This document shows, piece after piece, positions 25,802 through 32,931 of a stretch of 45,678 nucleotides of DNA. Each line of letters starts with the position of its first letter. The stretch's first letter is position 1. Source of the DNA: VBAS01 sp035318985 (GTDB taxonomy: Bacteria; Bacteroidota; Bacteroidia; Chitinophagales; Chitinophagaceae). The stretch covers positions 1 through 45,678 of the forward strand of contig DATHDP010000053.1 of the NCBI GenBank assembly GCA_035318985.1, written 5' to 3'. The translations under genes were made by a program, and so were the position numbers. The notes under the pieces are model-generated. The model was given only the letters and a program-made list of their open reading frames with translations, was not told the origin of the DNA and searched no databases.

Positions 25802-25828
25802 AAAAGCCTGTTTTAATAACAGGCTTTT
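25802..25828. terminator. Bidirectional terminator hairpin
   Basis: AAAAGCCTGTT (25802-25812), loop TTAAT, AACAGGCTTTT (25818-25828), then ATCTTTT on +. An 11-bp perfect stem with A/T-rich flanks on both sides serves the LysM gene on + and the convergent gene on -. The minus-strand stop codon (25827-25829) begins inside the stem. Confidence 0.85.
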
Positions 25829-26354
25829 ATCTTTTGGGATAATAATCAAAAATAAGTGAGACCGAATACGCTGTTGTTTTATCAACAGGATCTTTATAAG
25901 AAAGCAACAATTTTATATTTCTTTTTGAGGATGTCATTTCCTTCCCCTTTTCATAAAAATAACTGGACTTAGCAGATTGCTCCTTAGATATTTTATAAAC
26001 ATGAGTGGCAGCAAACTCATCTTTTATTTTTTTAAATACCTTTTTATAAAAATTCCTGAACTCAAGCCGGCTTCCGTTATAATAAGCATCTGTAAAGTAA
26101 AAAATGAACTCAATGTTCCTTCCATAGTCTTTTATCTTTCCTTTCTCGCCGCAAATGCTGAAGTCTGAAAAATAAGTTTTGACCAGTGAGACTTTATCTT
26201 CTTTTGATCTGAACTTTTCAACTATATTATCAAATGAATTATGTACTTCGGCTATTTCTTTTTTGATCGTCTTGCAATCAGGCAGGTCTTTAGTTTGCGC
26301 AAAAAATATTTTGGGAATAAATATATAGGCTAATATGAGGAATAGCTTTTTCAT
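25827..26354 (-). CDS. Secreted protein, unknown function
   Basis: A 175-residue protein with signal peptide MKKLFLILAYIFIPKIFFAQ (cleavage after FAQ fits a signal peptidase I site). The mature part has three Cys (including DCKTIKKE and FSICGEKGK) and many Lys and aromatic residues, with no family I recognise. It ends within the terminator hairpin shared with the LysM gene and appears monocistronic. The typical Bacteroidota signal peptide makes this a credible gene. Confidence 0.7.
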   Translation of the reverse strand: MKKLFLILAYIFIPKIFFAQTKDLPDCKTIKKEIAEVHNSFDNIVEKFRSKEDKVSLVKTYFSDFSICGEKGKIKDYGRNIEFIFYFTDAYYNGSRLEFRNFYKKVFKKIKDEFAATHVYKISKEQSAKSSYFYEKGKEMTSSKRNIKLLLSYKDPVDKTTAYSVSLIFDYYPKR

Positions 26355-26414
26355 GCATAAGATTTAACGAAAGTATTCTATTCCTGTCCTCTGAATATTA
26401 CCTCAAAGTGGTAT

Positions 26415-27524
26415 TTATTGTTGCGGACTCATCCCCTTTACAAAATCACTCACCAAATAACTAACAAGCTTACCGCTGGTTGAATCAGCTCTTCCATCTG
26501 ATAACCTGGTGGCGCCTTCGCAAATGTGGAGATAAGCTGGCTTGCTTTGAGCAGCTGCAAATGAAATATACTGCCGTGCATGATTGGGTAAAATACCAAC
26601 CGGCGTCATAGCGCTGCTCAGCGTATGTTCGATGCAATCAATATCAACATCGATGCCTGTCAGGCCATCATCCGTAAAATCTGTGGCATGTGCCACTGCC
26701 TGCATGAAATTTCTTTTCTCATGCACAAAAATATCTTCGTAAGTAAGAATATCAATGAATGGATTGTTCACAATATCGATCCATACATTCTGCGGTAAAT
26801 AATTTTCATGCAAACCAACAATACAATACTTCTGCATATAACCATCTTCTTCCGCATAGCGAAAAGCATTACCGCTATGTCTTCCTTCCATTGGGCGATA
26901 ATCAGCATGTGCATCGAGGTTGATACAATTTATTTGAGCTAATGGAATAACACCGGCTTTATGCCAGCCTTTTGCTGTTCCTTTTATCAATGGATAAGAA
27001 TTATTATGTCCACCACCGATCACAAGCGGTATCTTTTTTGTTTCTGCTATCATCTTTGCCAGTTGCTCCACTTCATCATCAACTGTATTCACTGCATGAC
27101 GATAAGCTTCAATCTTTTCATCCTGTGTTCTTGCCGTAGTGTCTATCAGGTATTGTATATCTCCAAAATCAAAATGACCAAGCAATAATATTTCTGCCCC
27201 ATCGAGAAAATCATTGCTTTGAATATTTAAGAAGGACTGTAAAAAAGGTATCCATAAAGTGTCTGTGCCACCGATACCATAATTTCCTTTTGCGCCAAGA
27301 TCTTCAGGCACGCCAAACAATACATACCTGGCAGTTGATGTCGCTAATGACCTTGCAATATCACTTGTATCCTGGATCACTTGTAATCTTTCACCAAGTT
27401 TGGTTTCGAATCTCCTGATCCTTGTCAGGGATAAAATATCCTGCTTATTGTAGATCTTTAAATGAAGCATTGAGTTCTGCTTCTTTGCTGGCTCAATTGC
27501 TTCTTTTACATTTTGCTTTTCCAT
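26415..27524 (-). CDS. Arginase-fold hydrolase, formimidoylglutamase-like
   Basis: A ureohydrolase-fold enzyme of about 369 residues. Binuclear manganese ligands are visible: the His in IGGGHNNSYP, the DxHxD set in NLDAHADYR, and DxD in GIDVDIDCIEHT. Members hydrolyse arginine, agmatine or formimidoyl-glutamate. The nearby ftcD, which also acts on formimidoyl-glutamate, favours a formimidoylglutamase role in histidine breakdown, but that is inference. ATG 27524 (MEKQNVKEA) is preferred over a longer frame made of repeat-like sequence. It is about 50 residues longer than classic HutG, mostly at the N-terminus. Confidence 0.78.
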   Translation of the reverse strand: MEKQNVKEAIEPAKKQNSMLHLKIYNKQDILSLTRIRRFETKLGERLQVIQDTSDIARSLATSTARYVLFGVPEDLGAKGNYGIGGTDTLWIPFLQSFLNIQSNDFLDGAEILLLGHFDFGDIQYLIDTTARTQDEKIEAYRHAVNTVDDEVEQLAKMIAETKKIPLVIGGGHNNSYPLIKGTAKGWHKAGVIPLAQINCINLDAHADYRPMEGRHSGNAFRYAEEDGYMQKYCIVGLHENYLPQNVWIDIVNNPFIDILTYEDIFVHEKRNFMQAVAHATDFTDDGLTGIDVDIDCIEHTLSSAMTPVGILPNHARQYISFAAAQSKPAYLHICEGATRLSDGRADSTSGKLVSYLVSDFVKGMSPQQ

Positions 27525-27537
27525 AGTAAAAATTTTT

Positions 27538-27649
27538 ACCGCAAAGGCGCTAAGTATACGCAAAGTACCAAAGAGAACTCTTAGTCAGAAAAAATATTTA
27601 CACCCCTAATTTTCCGACGTTCTTGACAAATCCTTTGCGTCTTTGCGGT
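27538..27649. repeat. ACCGCAAAGGCGC / CTTTGCGTCTTTGCGGT inverted repeat
   Basis: Left tract 27538-27566 (ACCGCAAAGGCGC, then ACGCAAAG) and right tract 27633-27649 are imperfect inverted copies of a CGCAAAG repeat. They lie upstream of the arginase-fold gene. This is a dispersed simple repeat; no gene is seen in the gap. Confidence 0.6.
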
Positions 27650-27659
27650 AGGCCTTAAA

Positions 27660-27683
27660 AAACCGGCCTATCAAAGCCGGTTT
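27660..27683 (-). terminator. Terminator of the first NTF2-like lipoprotein gene
   Basis: AAACCGGC and GCCGGTTT arms around an 8-base loop, followed on the minus strand by further T residues. It lies 32 bp after the stop of the gene at 27715-28269. A near-copy follows the paralogous gene at 28394-28415. Confidence 0.8.
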
Positions 27684-27714
27684 AAAAAATTTCTTACAGG
27701 AACATCTGATTTCA

Positions 27715-28269
27715 TTATTTGGGAGGATTCATTATAGCAGTATCATTTGTTACGATAGCATCTGATGCGGGGAAGGCATTACTCATTGAAGGCAGCATCA
27801 TTTGCATCATTTCCCGGGGATCCATATATAACCAATGCTCCACAGCTTTACCATCTTTGAATTTTCCTATATCCACGCCGTTCAATGTATATGATTGACC
27901 AGCCTTCATGCCCATCATATCTACTTTTGCAGTACCGCTAACTTTGGACCATACAATTACATATTCATCATCTGCCCATTCCCTGGTCACTTCTGTTTTC
28001 ACGTTTTCTGTCTGGTCATGGTATCTTTTCATTGCTGCCACGATGCTATCCAAACCTTTTATGTCTCCCGTTTCACCACCATGATCAACTGCATCTGCGG
28101 CGATGTAATCACCCATTTTGCTAAGATCGCCGGATTCATAAGCTTTCATGATAGCCGTATTCACTTCCTTGTTCTTTTTTGCAGTGGCAGACATGCCGCC
28201 AGTATCAGAATTACATGCAATGAGGCTGTTCAAAATAACAACCGCAAGAATGAAAAATAACTTTTTCAT
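27715..28269 (-). CDS. NTF2/SnoaL-like lipoprotein, paralogue 1
   Basis: A 184-residue lipoprotein. MKKLFFILAVVILNSLIAC is the signal with the lipobox Cys. The rest is an NTF2-like (SnoaL-type) cone fold: NTAIMKAYESGDLSKMGDYIAADAVDHGG, GLDSIVAAMKRYH, VIVWSKVSGT and GKAVEHWLYMD, the common pattern of this superfamily. The C-terminal 30 residues (MMQMMLPSMSNAF and onward) are Met-rich and absent from paralogue 2. The substrate, if any, is unknown. It is a tandem duplicate of the gene at 28440-28874, with matching upstream and terminator sequences. Confidence 0.83.
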   Translation of the reverse strand: MKKLFFILAVVILNSLIACNSDTGGMSATAKKNKEVNTAIMKAYESGDLSKMGDYIAADAVDHGGETGDIKGLDSIVAAMKRYHDQTENVKTEVTREWADDEYVIVWSKVSGTAKVDMMGMKAGQSYTLNGVDIGKFKDGKAVEHWLYMDPREMMQMMLPSMSNAFPASDAIVTNDTAIMNPPK

Positions 28270-28393
28270 ATTAAATGGTTTTGGTTAAATGAATCTTTAA
28301 GGTAAGAAATTTTTGAACCACTCTTCCTGCGTCAGTGCAGGCTGGGCATGGTGAAACACGATGTTTCTCTGCGTCACCGTAGTTTAAAAGAAA

Positions 28394-28415
28394 AACCGGC
28401 CCATAAAGGCCGGTT
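28394..28415 (-). terminator. Terminator of the second NTF2-like lipoprotein gene
   Basis: AACCGGCC, loop CATAAA, GGCCGGTT, then TTTCTTTT on the minus strand. A perfect 8-bp GC-rich stem. It is the counterpart of the hairpin at 27660-27683, which shows the duplication took in the 3' end. Confidence 0.82.
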
Positions 28416-28439
28416 CAAAAAATATTACTAGCGATTCAT

Positions 28440-28874
28440 CTAATGTTCTCTTAGATCGGATGCACCTGCTGCAGCATCCATATATATCCAATGCTCCACA
28501 GCCTTACCATCTTTAAACTTTGCTATATCAACCGTTGTCATATTCCGGCCTGTCACTTTTGACCATGTCATTACATAATCATCATCTGCCAATTCCCTGA
28601 TCGTTTCTGATTTCATTTCGCCCATTTGTTCACGGTATCCTTTCATTGCCGCTACGATATTTTCCAACCCACTCACATCGCCCTTTTCACCACCATGATC
28701 TACTGCATCTGCTGCAATATAATCACCCATTTTGCTAAAATCGCCGGCTTCAAAAGCCTTCATGATAGCATCATTTACTTCTTTGTTCTTTTTTGCTGTG
28801 GAAGACATACCAGAATTACATGCAACAAGGCTGTTTAAAATAACAACCGTAAGAATGAAAAATAATTTTTTCAT
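28440..28874 (-). CDS. NTF2/SnoaL-like lipoprotein, paralogue 2
   Basis: A 144-residue lipoprotein nearly identical in design to the gene downstream. The signal is MKKLFFILTVVILNSLVAC; the fold segments are DAIMKAFEAGDFSKMGDYI, ADAVDHGGEKGDVSGLENIV and AKFKDGKAVEHWIYMDA. Compared with paralogue 1 it lacks the MMGMKAGQSYTL-type loop and the Met-rich tail. Both genes have TTAAGGTA 28 bp upstream of their start, so promoter regions were duplicated too. The function is unknown; most NTF2-like lipoproteins of this kind have no known substrate. Confidence 0.83.
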   Translation of the reverse strand: MKKLFFILTVVILNSLVACNSGMSSTAKKNKEVNDAIMKAFEAGDFSKMGDYIAADAVDHGGEKGDVSGLENIVAAMKGYREQMGEMKSETIRELADDDYVMTWSKVTGRNMTTVDIAKFKDGKAVEHWIYMDAAAGASDLREH

Positions 28875-28985
28875 AAAAATGATTTTGGTTTAAATGAGTT
28901 GTTAAGGTAAGGATTTATTTTTTGAACCACGGAGACAGGTCGCCAATAACTTACAGTTAACAGATGATAACTGATAATAAGAACT

Positions 28986-29018
28986 ATCATCTATCAATTA
29001 TCAATTATCAATTATCAT
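28986..29018. repeat. ATCAATT short tandem repeat
   Basis: ATCAATT repeated three to four times, with ATCATCT caps at both ends, directly after the ftcD stop codon. It is a simple AT-rich tract with no evident function. Confidence 0.6.
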
Positions 29019-30674
29019 CTAAATGCCGATCTTGCTGTTCACGATATTTAATATCTCTCCTTCCAAAGCAATTGCCTTCTTCTCTATCTCCTTCCCTTTC
29101 TTCAGCACATCATCAACAAACCCCTTATCATCATACCCACTTGCATTTATCCGTACATTCATAAAAGCTCCCATCACTGCACTGCGTGCACACAAAGCAC
29201 CAACACCCGCATCAGAAACACTGTTAGGATTACCAACTTCCGCCATTGCTTTTATTACTTCCATGCTATCATAAGAAAGTTTCATTACATGAAAAGGAAC
29301 TTCGATCGCAACCTTTGTTGCTTCATTCATTGCTTGCTTGCGTGCTGCTTTCTCTTCATCCGTTCCTTTCGGTAAACTCATTGCATTCATGATACCATTA
29401 AATGCTTTTGTATCTGCATCAACCAGGCGCAGCAACTCATCTTTAAACTGCTGACCCTTCTCCGCCCAGTTACTAAACTCTTCCCATCTTTCATCCCAAC
29501 CTTTTTTGTGTGATGATAAGTTAGCAACCATCGTAGCCAGTGAAACACCCAGCGAACCAATATAGGCAGCAATGGAACCACCACCCGGCGCCGGACTTTC
29601 ACTTGCTGTTTCATCCGCAAAATCGGAAATCGGCATACTAACTAAGCGGCTATCATTTTTATCTTGTAACATATACTCAATTATTTTTTCTTCAGGTTTA
29701 AAAGGAGCCAGTTCATCAAGCCCCATTGATATCACGGCGATACGGATCAATTCTTTTTCAGAAACTCCCACCGAACGTTTTTGTTTTTTTAGAAAATACT
29801 TACCGGCATCCAGCATGGCTTTCAAAGGGATCAACCCAACTAACTCGGAACCCGTAACTCTTATTCCTCTCGCATCCGCTTTCTTACACACTTCATCAAA
29901 AGCAATATGCACTGGCGTAATATTTATATTGGTAAGATTGATACTTATCTGTGCGATACCATATTCTTCAATAAACCAACCAATAGCTTTCACATGTTTC
30001 AAACTACCAGGCTTAGTTATCATCTGTCCACTATCATCTGTCATCTTACGTCCTGCTTCACGAACATCAAATGCAATTGCATTAGCTCGCCGCACCGATG
30101 TTGTATTCAGGTTCACATTATAAGCCACCAAAAAATCTCTTGCACCAATTACAGTGGCACCGCGTTTGGCATCAAACACTGTCGGACCAAAATCAGGTTT
30201 TAATTCAGTGATCTTTTTAAAAAATCCTTCATACTCACCGGCACGGATCACAGAAAGATTGCTGCGGCTTTTATCAGCCTGTGCTTCTTCATATAAATAA
30301 ACAGGCAGCGACAGTTCCCTGCCTACTTTTTCTGCTAAACGTTGTGCCCATTCCACTGTTTCTCCCATTGTAATATTGGCAATTGGAATCAGAGGACATA
30401 CATCCGTGGCGCCCATACGTGGATGCTCACCTTTATGACGACTCATATCGATCAGCTCGCCTGCTTTTTTAATTGCTCTGAACGCCGCTTCCACCACAGG
30501 CTTCGGACTACCCACAAAAGTTACCACGGTACGGTTAGTAGCCTTGCCCGGATCCACATTCAGCAGCCGCACTCCTTCCACTGCTTCTATCTCATCCGTT
30601 ATTTGTTTTATGATATTCATGTCCCGCCCCTCGCTGAAATTGGGAACACATTCTATTATTTGCTGCATATCCAT
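29019..30674 (-). CDS. ftcD: Glutamate formimidoyltransferase / formimidoyl-THF cyclodeaminase fusion
   Basis: A 551-residue bifunctional enzyme that moves the formimino group from formimidoyl-glutamate to tetrahydrofolate and then releases ammonia, giving methenyl-THF, in histidine breakdown. The N-terminal transferase (residues 1-300) starts with IIECVPNFSEGRD and contains RHKGEHPRMGATDVCPL. The C-terminal cyclodeaminase (about residues 340-545) has ESPAPGGGSIAAYIGSLG and a helical core. Fusion of both parts is the mammalian-like and Bacteroidota arrangement. ATG 30674 or 30668 may start it. It lies on the same strand as the arginase-fold gene about 1.5 kb downstream. Confidence 0.94.
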   Translation of the reverse strand: MDMQQIIECVPNFSEGRDMNIIKQITDEIEAVEGVRLLNVDPGKATNRTVVTFVGSPKPVVEAAFRAIKKAGELIDMSRHKGEHPRMGATDVCPLIPIANITMGETVEWAQRLAEKVGRELSLPVYLYEEAQADKSRSNLSVIRAGEYEGFFKKITELKPDFGPTVFDAKRGATVIGARDFLVAYNVNLNTTSVRRANAIAFDVREAGRKMTDDSGQMITKPGSLKHVKAIGWFIEEYGIAQISINLTNINITPVHIAFDEVCKKADARGIRVTGSELVGLIPLKAMLDAGKYFLKKQKRSVGVSEKELIRIAVISMGLDELAPFKPEEKIIEYMLQDKNDSRLVSMPISDFADETASESPAPGGGSIAAYIGSLGVSLATMVANLSSHKKGWDERWEEFSNWAEKGQQFKDELLRLVDADTKAFNGIMNAMSLPKGTDEEKAARKQAMNEATKVAIEVPFHVMKLSYDSMEVIKAMAEVGNPNSVSDAGVGALCARSAVMGAFMNVRINASGYDDKGFVDDVLKKGKEIEKKAIALEGEILNIVNSKIGI

Positions 30675-30737
30675 GCTGCTAAGATATTAATTGAGATGAT
30701 ATGAAGAATGAAGAAGATATTTATGTACTTAGCTGCA

Positions 30738-30793
30738 TTACTATTATTGGGCTTTTGTTGCGTCGCACCCTTTTACTGTTGGGAATTCTATTC
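30738..30793 (+). repeat. TTGTTGCGTCGCAC repeat, copy C
   Basis: Contains GGCTTTTGTTGCGTCGCACC, TTTTACTGTTGGG and AATTCTATTC, related to copies A and B. It sits between ftcD and the TIR cassette and marks the left edge of the accessory island. A short signal-peptide-like frame through it (30708-30935) is produced by the repeat and is not called as a gene. Confidence 0.75.
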
Positions 30794-30823
30794 AGAATTA
30801 AAAAAAAATGATAATTTCATTGA

Positions 30824-31741
30824 ATGCAACTACAAGCCATTAAGCAGGTTTTGGACGAATCAATTCCAAATCTTAAAACAACCCGACAGGATCAAGAAAG
30901 ACAAGGGAATAAATATTATCTATATAGCAATTTAGATGCATTTAGAAAAGCAGTTAATAAATTAAAAAAAGCAAACCTTTTTATTGGACTTATTACACAA
31001 CTAGAAAATTCAGATTTATTTAGAATCGGTGGTGATCAAATATCAATTCATTCAGGTGTTGGGAATCAAATTGAAGACAACATTGCGAGACTTAAAATGG
31101 TTGCGGAAAATTTAAATGCAGCGCTAACTGATATCGTAGGGCCTTTGAAGGAGAATACTATCAATATTAAACTTCCTCAGATTTCAGATTTTCAAGATTT
31201 ATCTTTGGTGTCAAGAGACTTACAAAATGTTATTGGCCAAGTAGTAATTAACGATCATATTAATGGAACAGTCGAAATAACATCTGTTGAAAATGGATCA
31301 ATCTGGATTGAAGTTTTTTTAGGGAGTCATCTTGCTGTATTATTAATTGCGAGAATATCAAAAGTCGCAAATTCAATTTATCAGAGAATATTGGAGAACC
31401 AAATACTAACTGGTAAAGCTAGGCAATCGAGGCTTGAAGGCGAGATCAATGAGCAAATTCTAATTCATGAATCAAAAATGATTTCCCTACTAATTGAAGT
31501 AGAAACAAAAGCAATTCAGAATGAGTTTTTCAAAAATGATGAGCCGGAATTAACCAAAAGAATAGAACAATCAATATCAACCTTAAAAAATTTAATGGTT
31601 AAAGGAACTGAAATTCATCCTGCGCTAACTGCACCTAAAGAAATGAAATCTGAATTTCCAAATCACAACCTTCTAAAATCACTTACCGATCAGCTAAAAT
31701 TATTAACAGACCCAAATTCACAAAGTGCTGATGCCGAGTAA
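30824..31741 (+). CDS. Unknown protein, first gene of the TIR cassette
   Basis: A 305-residue protein without a family I can name. An in-frame TGA stands directly before ATG 30824, so the start cannot be further upstream. The first 150 residues are mainly helical and charged. Residues about 156-180 (ENGSIWIEVFLGSHLAVLLI) form a polar strand leading into a hydrophobic helix, a pattern seen in signalling and defence proteins that sense or insert in membranes. After it come long charged helices (about 185-270). It lies 39 bp before a membrane-protein gene and a TIR gene, probably in one operon. A sensor or effector role is inference only. Confidence 0.75.
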   Translation: MQLQAIKQVLDESIPNLKTTRQDQERQGNKYYLYSNLDAFRKAVNKLKKANLFIGLITQLENSDLFRIGGDQISIHSGVGNQIEDNIARLKMVAENLNAALTDIVGPLKENTINIKLPQISDFQDLSLVSRDLQNVIGQVVINDHINGTVEITSVENGSIWIEVFLGSHLAVLLIARISKVANSIYQRILENQILTGKARQSRLEGEINEQILIHESKMISLLIEVETKAIQNEFFKNDEPELTKRIEQSISTLKNLMVKGTEIHPALTAPKEMKSEFPNHNLLKSLTDQLKLLTDPNSQSADAE

Positions 31742-31780
31742 TTTTATCATTAACTTGATTTTTATACCAATAATTAACTA

Positions 31781-32260
31781 GTGAAAGAGTACAAGAAATC
31801 CTTAGAAGATGAAATTGATTGGAAAATCATTGACCAATTACATACAGCTACCATTAATTTTTCTACTGCTAGCTTGGAATTGAAAAAACTTTTCTTTGTC
31901 CTTGTAGGGATTGCAGTGCCAGCTTTAATAAAATTATCAGGAGATAGTCTTGACTTGTCTATGTTTATCACTCTCTATATTCTCACGTTTACTTTTTGGT
32001 TTTTAGATAGTTTTACATACTTCTACCAAGAGAAGCTAAGAGAAAAAATGGACACGCATTTTTTTGAAATCAAAAAGAGGAACTCTGAACCTGTTATCAT
32101 TTCAGACAAAAAAACAGAGGAATACACACTTGAAGACTCAAGAAGTTCGAAGGATAGATTATGGCGTTCTGCGTCAAATAATTCCGTTAGATTCTATTTC
32201 ATATTATCAATAATAAACTCAATTGGATTTATATTGTTTCTTTTAAAAATAATTAGATGA
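31781..32260 (+). CDS. Three-helix membrane protein, second gene of the TIR cassette
   Basis: A 159-residue protein with three predicted membrane helices, around residues 36-52 (KLFFVLVGIAVPALIKL), 59-80 and 137-157 (RFYFILSIINSIGFILFLL). A charged loop of about 50 residues separates helices 2 and 3. The start is GTG 31781, fixed by an in-frame stop two codons upstream. It recalls small membrane effectors such as SLATT proteins in layout, but I cannot assign it to that family. Its TGA overlaps the ATG of the TIR gene (ATGA), so the two are translationally coupled and are likely partners. Confidence 0.75.
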   Translation: MKEYKKSLEDEIDWKIIDQLHTATINFSTASLELKKLFFVLVGIAVPALIKLSGDSLDLSMFITLYILTFTFWFLDSFTYFYQEKLREKMDTHFFEIKKRNSEPVIISDKKTEEYTLEDSRSSKDRLWRSASNNSVRFYFILSIINSIGFILFLLKIIR

Positions 32261-32553
32261 AGTACTTCGTTAGTTACACAACAAAAGATGAAGAAATCAC
32301 AATAGATTTTCTCAAATCAATAGCTGATTTGTTGCAAAAAACAGGAAAGGTCTTCATTGATTTACTTAACAATGATTCCATTGATAAACAAAAAAGAATT
32401 TTTGATGAAATTGATAGCTGTGACCTGTTATTAGTTATCGAAACACAGAATGTTTACAAATCAAAATGGGTGAATTCTGAAATTGCAAGAGCAAAAAATA
32501 AAAATATTCCAATCCAAAAAATTTCTCCAGTAATCTTCTTATTAAATCAATAA
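32257..32553 (+). CDS. Small TIR-domain protein
   Basis: A 98-residue TIR-like domain alone. Strand A with the following loop is KYFVSYTTKDEEI (residues 2-14), then a helix FLKSIADLLQKTG, the second strand KVFIDLL, the conserved CDLLLVIETQNVYKSKWVNS and the EIARAKNKNIPI segment. Ser69, Trp71 and Glu75 follow the S-x-W-x(3)-E pattern in which Glu is the catalytic residue of TIR NADases. It resembles the TIR_2/DUF1863 (ThsB-type) branch. At under 100 residues it is short, lacking the last helix. It may cleave NAD+ or make a nucleotide signal (inference). Translationally coupled to the membrane-protein gene. Confidence 0.8.
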   Translation: MKYFVSYTTKDEEITIDFLKSIADLLQKTGKVFIDLLNNDSIDKQKRIFDEIDSCDLLLVIETQNVYKSKWVNSEIARAKNKNIPIQKISPVIFLLNQ

Positions 32554-32577
32554 AAAAAGTTCAATTGTTTTGTCCTC

Positions 32578-32640
32578 AGCCTTGGTTCGTGTCCGTAATA
32601 AGATGCCTAGATGCCCGCATTGCATGCGCAATGCCCCTAG
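32578..32640. repeat. Hairpin repeat element, copy 1
   Basis: Starts with CCTTGGTTCGTGTCCGTAAT 25 bases after the TIR stop codon. Its hairpin is GCATTGC-ATGC-GCAATGC, the inner stem of the full element. The 378-bp gap from 32554 to 32931 holds copies 1-3 and an AT-rich leader, but no gene. Confidence 0.8.
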
Positions 32641-32743
32641 CCTTGTTTCGTGTCCGTAAAAAATAAGACGCCCCGATGCGTGTCTCCACGCATCGGAATG
32701 AACAACAGAGTGATGCGTGAAGACAGCATCACGGCAGCAGATA
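32641..32743. repeat. Hairpin repeat element, copy 2
   Basis: Begins CCTTGTTTCGTGTCCGTAA. It has a perfect 10-bp stem CCGATGCGTG-TCTC-CACGCATCGG (32673-32696) and a second stem GTGATGC...GCATCAC (32710-32732). It lacks the inner GCATTGC hairpin of copies 1, 4 and 5. Confidence 0.8.
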
Positions 32744-32763
32744 GCTTTTTCTAGTTTTAATTA

Positions 32764-32866
32764 CCTCAGCAGTGGTTCCTGTCCGTAATAATACGCCCCG
32801 ATACGTGTCCCCACGCATCGGAACGAAATACAAGAAGGTGATGCATGGAGACACGCATCACGGCTG
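32764..32866. repeat. Hairpin repeat element, copy 3
   Basis: Same order as copy 2 (GTGTCCGTAA-like head, CCGATACGTG / CACGCATCGG stem, GTGATGCATG / CACGCATCAC stem). Each stem carries one mismatch that is a G-T wobble on the minus strand. Confidence 0.75.
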
Positions 32867-32870
32867 TAAT

Positions 32871-32920
32871 AAGCATTTAAAATTTACAGATAAGATTTTA
32901 AGGCATAAATTAGAGATATA
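32871..32920 (+). repeat. 50-bp leader repeat, copy 1
   Basis: Starts AAGCATTTAAAA and ends GCATAAATTAGAGAT. About 44 of 50 bases match the stretch at 40930-40979. Both copies lie shortly upstream of a + gene (12 bp before ATG 32932 here, 47 bp before ATG 41026), so a shared promoter or leader is possible, though no clear TAnnTTTG box is present. Confidence 0.6.
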
Positions 32921-32931
32921 AAAAAATATAG

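Noticed and set aside
28986..29018. ATCAATT tandem repeats considered as a CRISPR-like array
   Set aside because: Units are 7 bases with no spacers, so this is only a simple AT-rich tandem repeat.
29572..30123. 183-residue + frame opposite ftcD
   Set aside because: It is antisense to well-conserved FtcD sequence and shows no domain of its own.
30708..30935. 75-residue frame beginning like a signal peptide (MKKIFMYLAALLLL)
   Set aside because: Most of its hydrophobic start is encoded by the dispersed TTGTTGCGTCGCAC repeat, and it overlaps the better-supported gene at 30824 in another frame.
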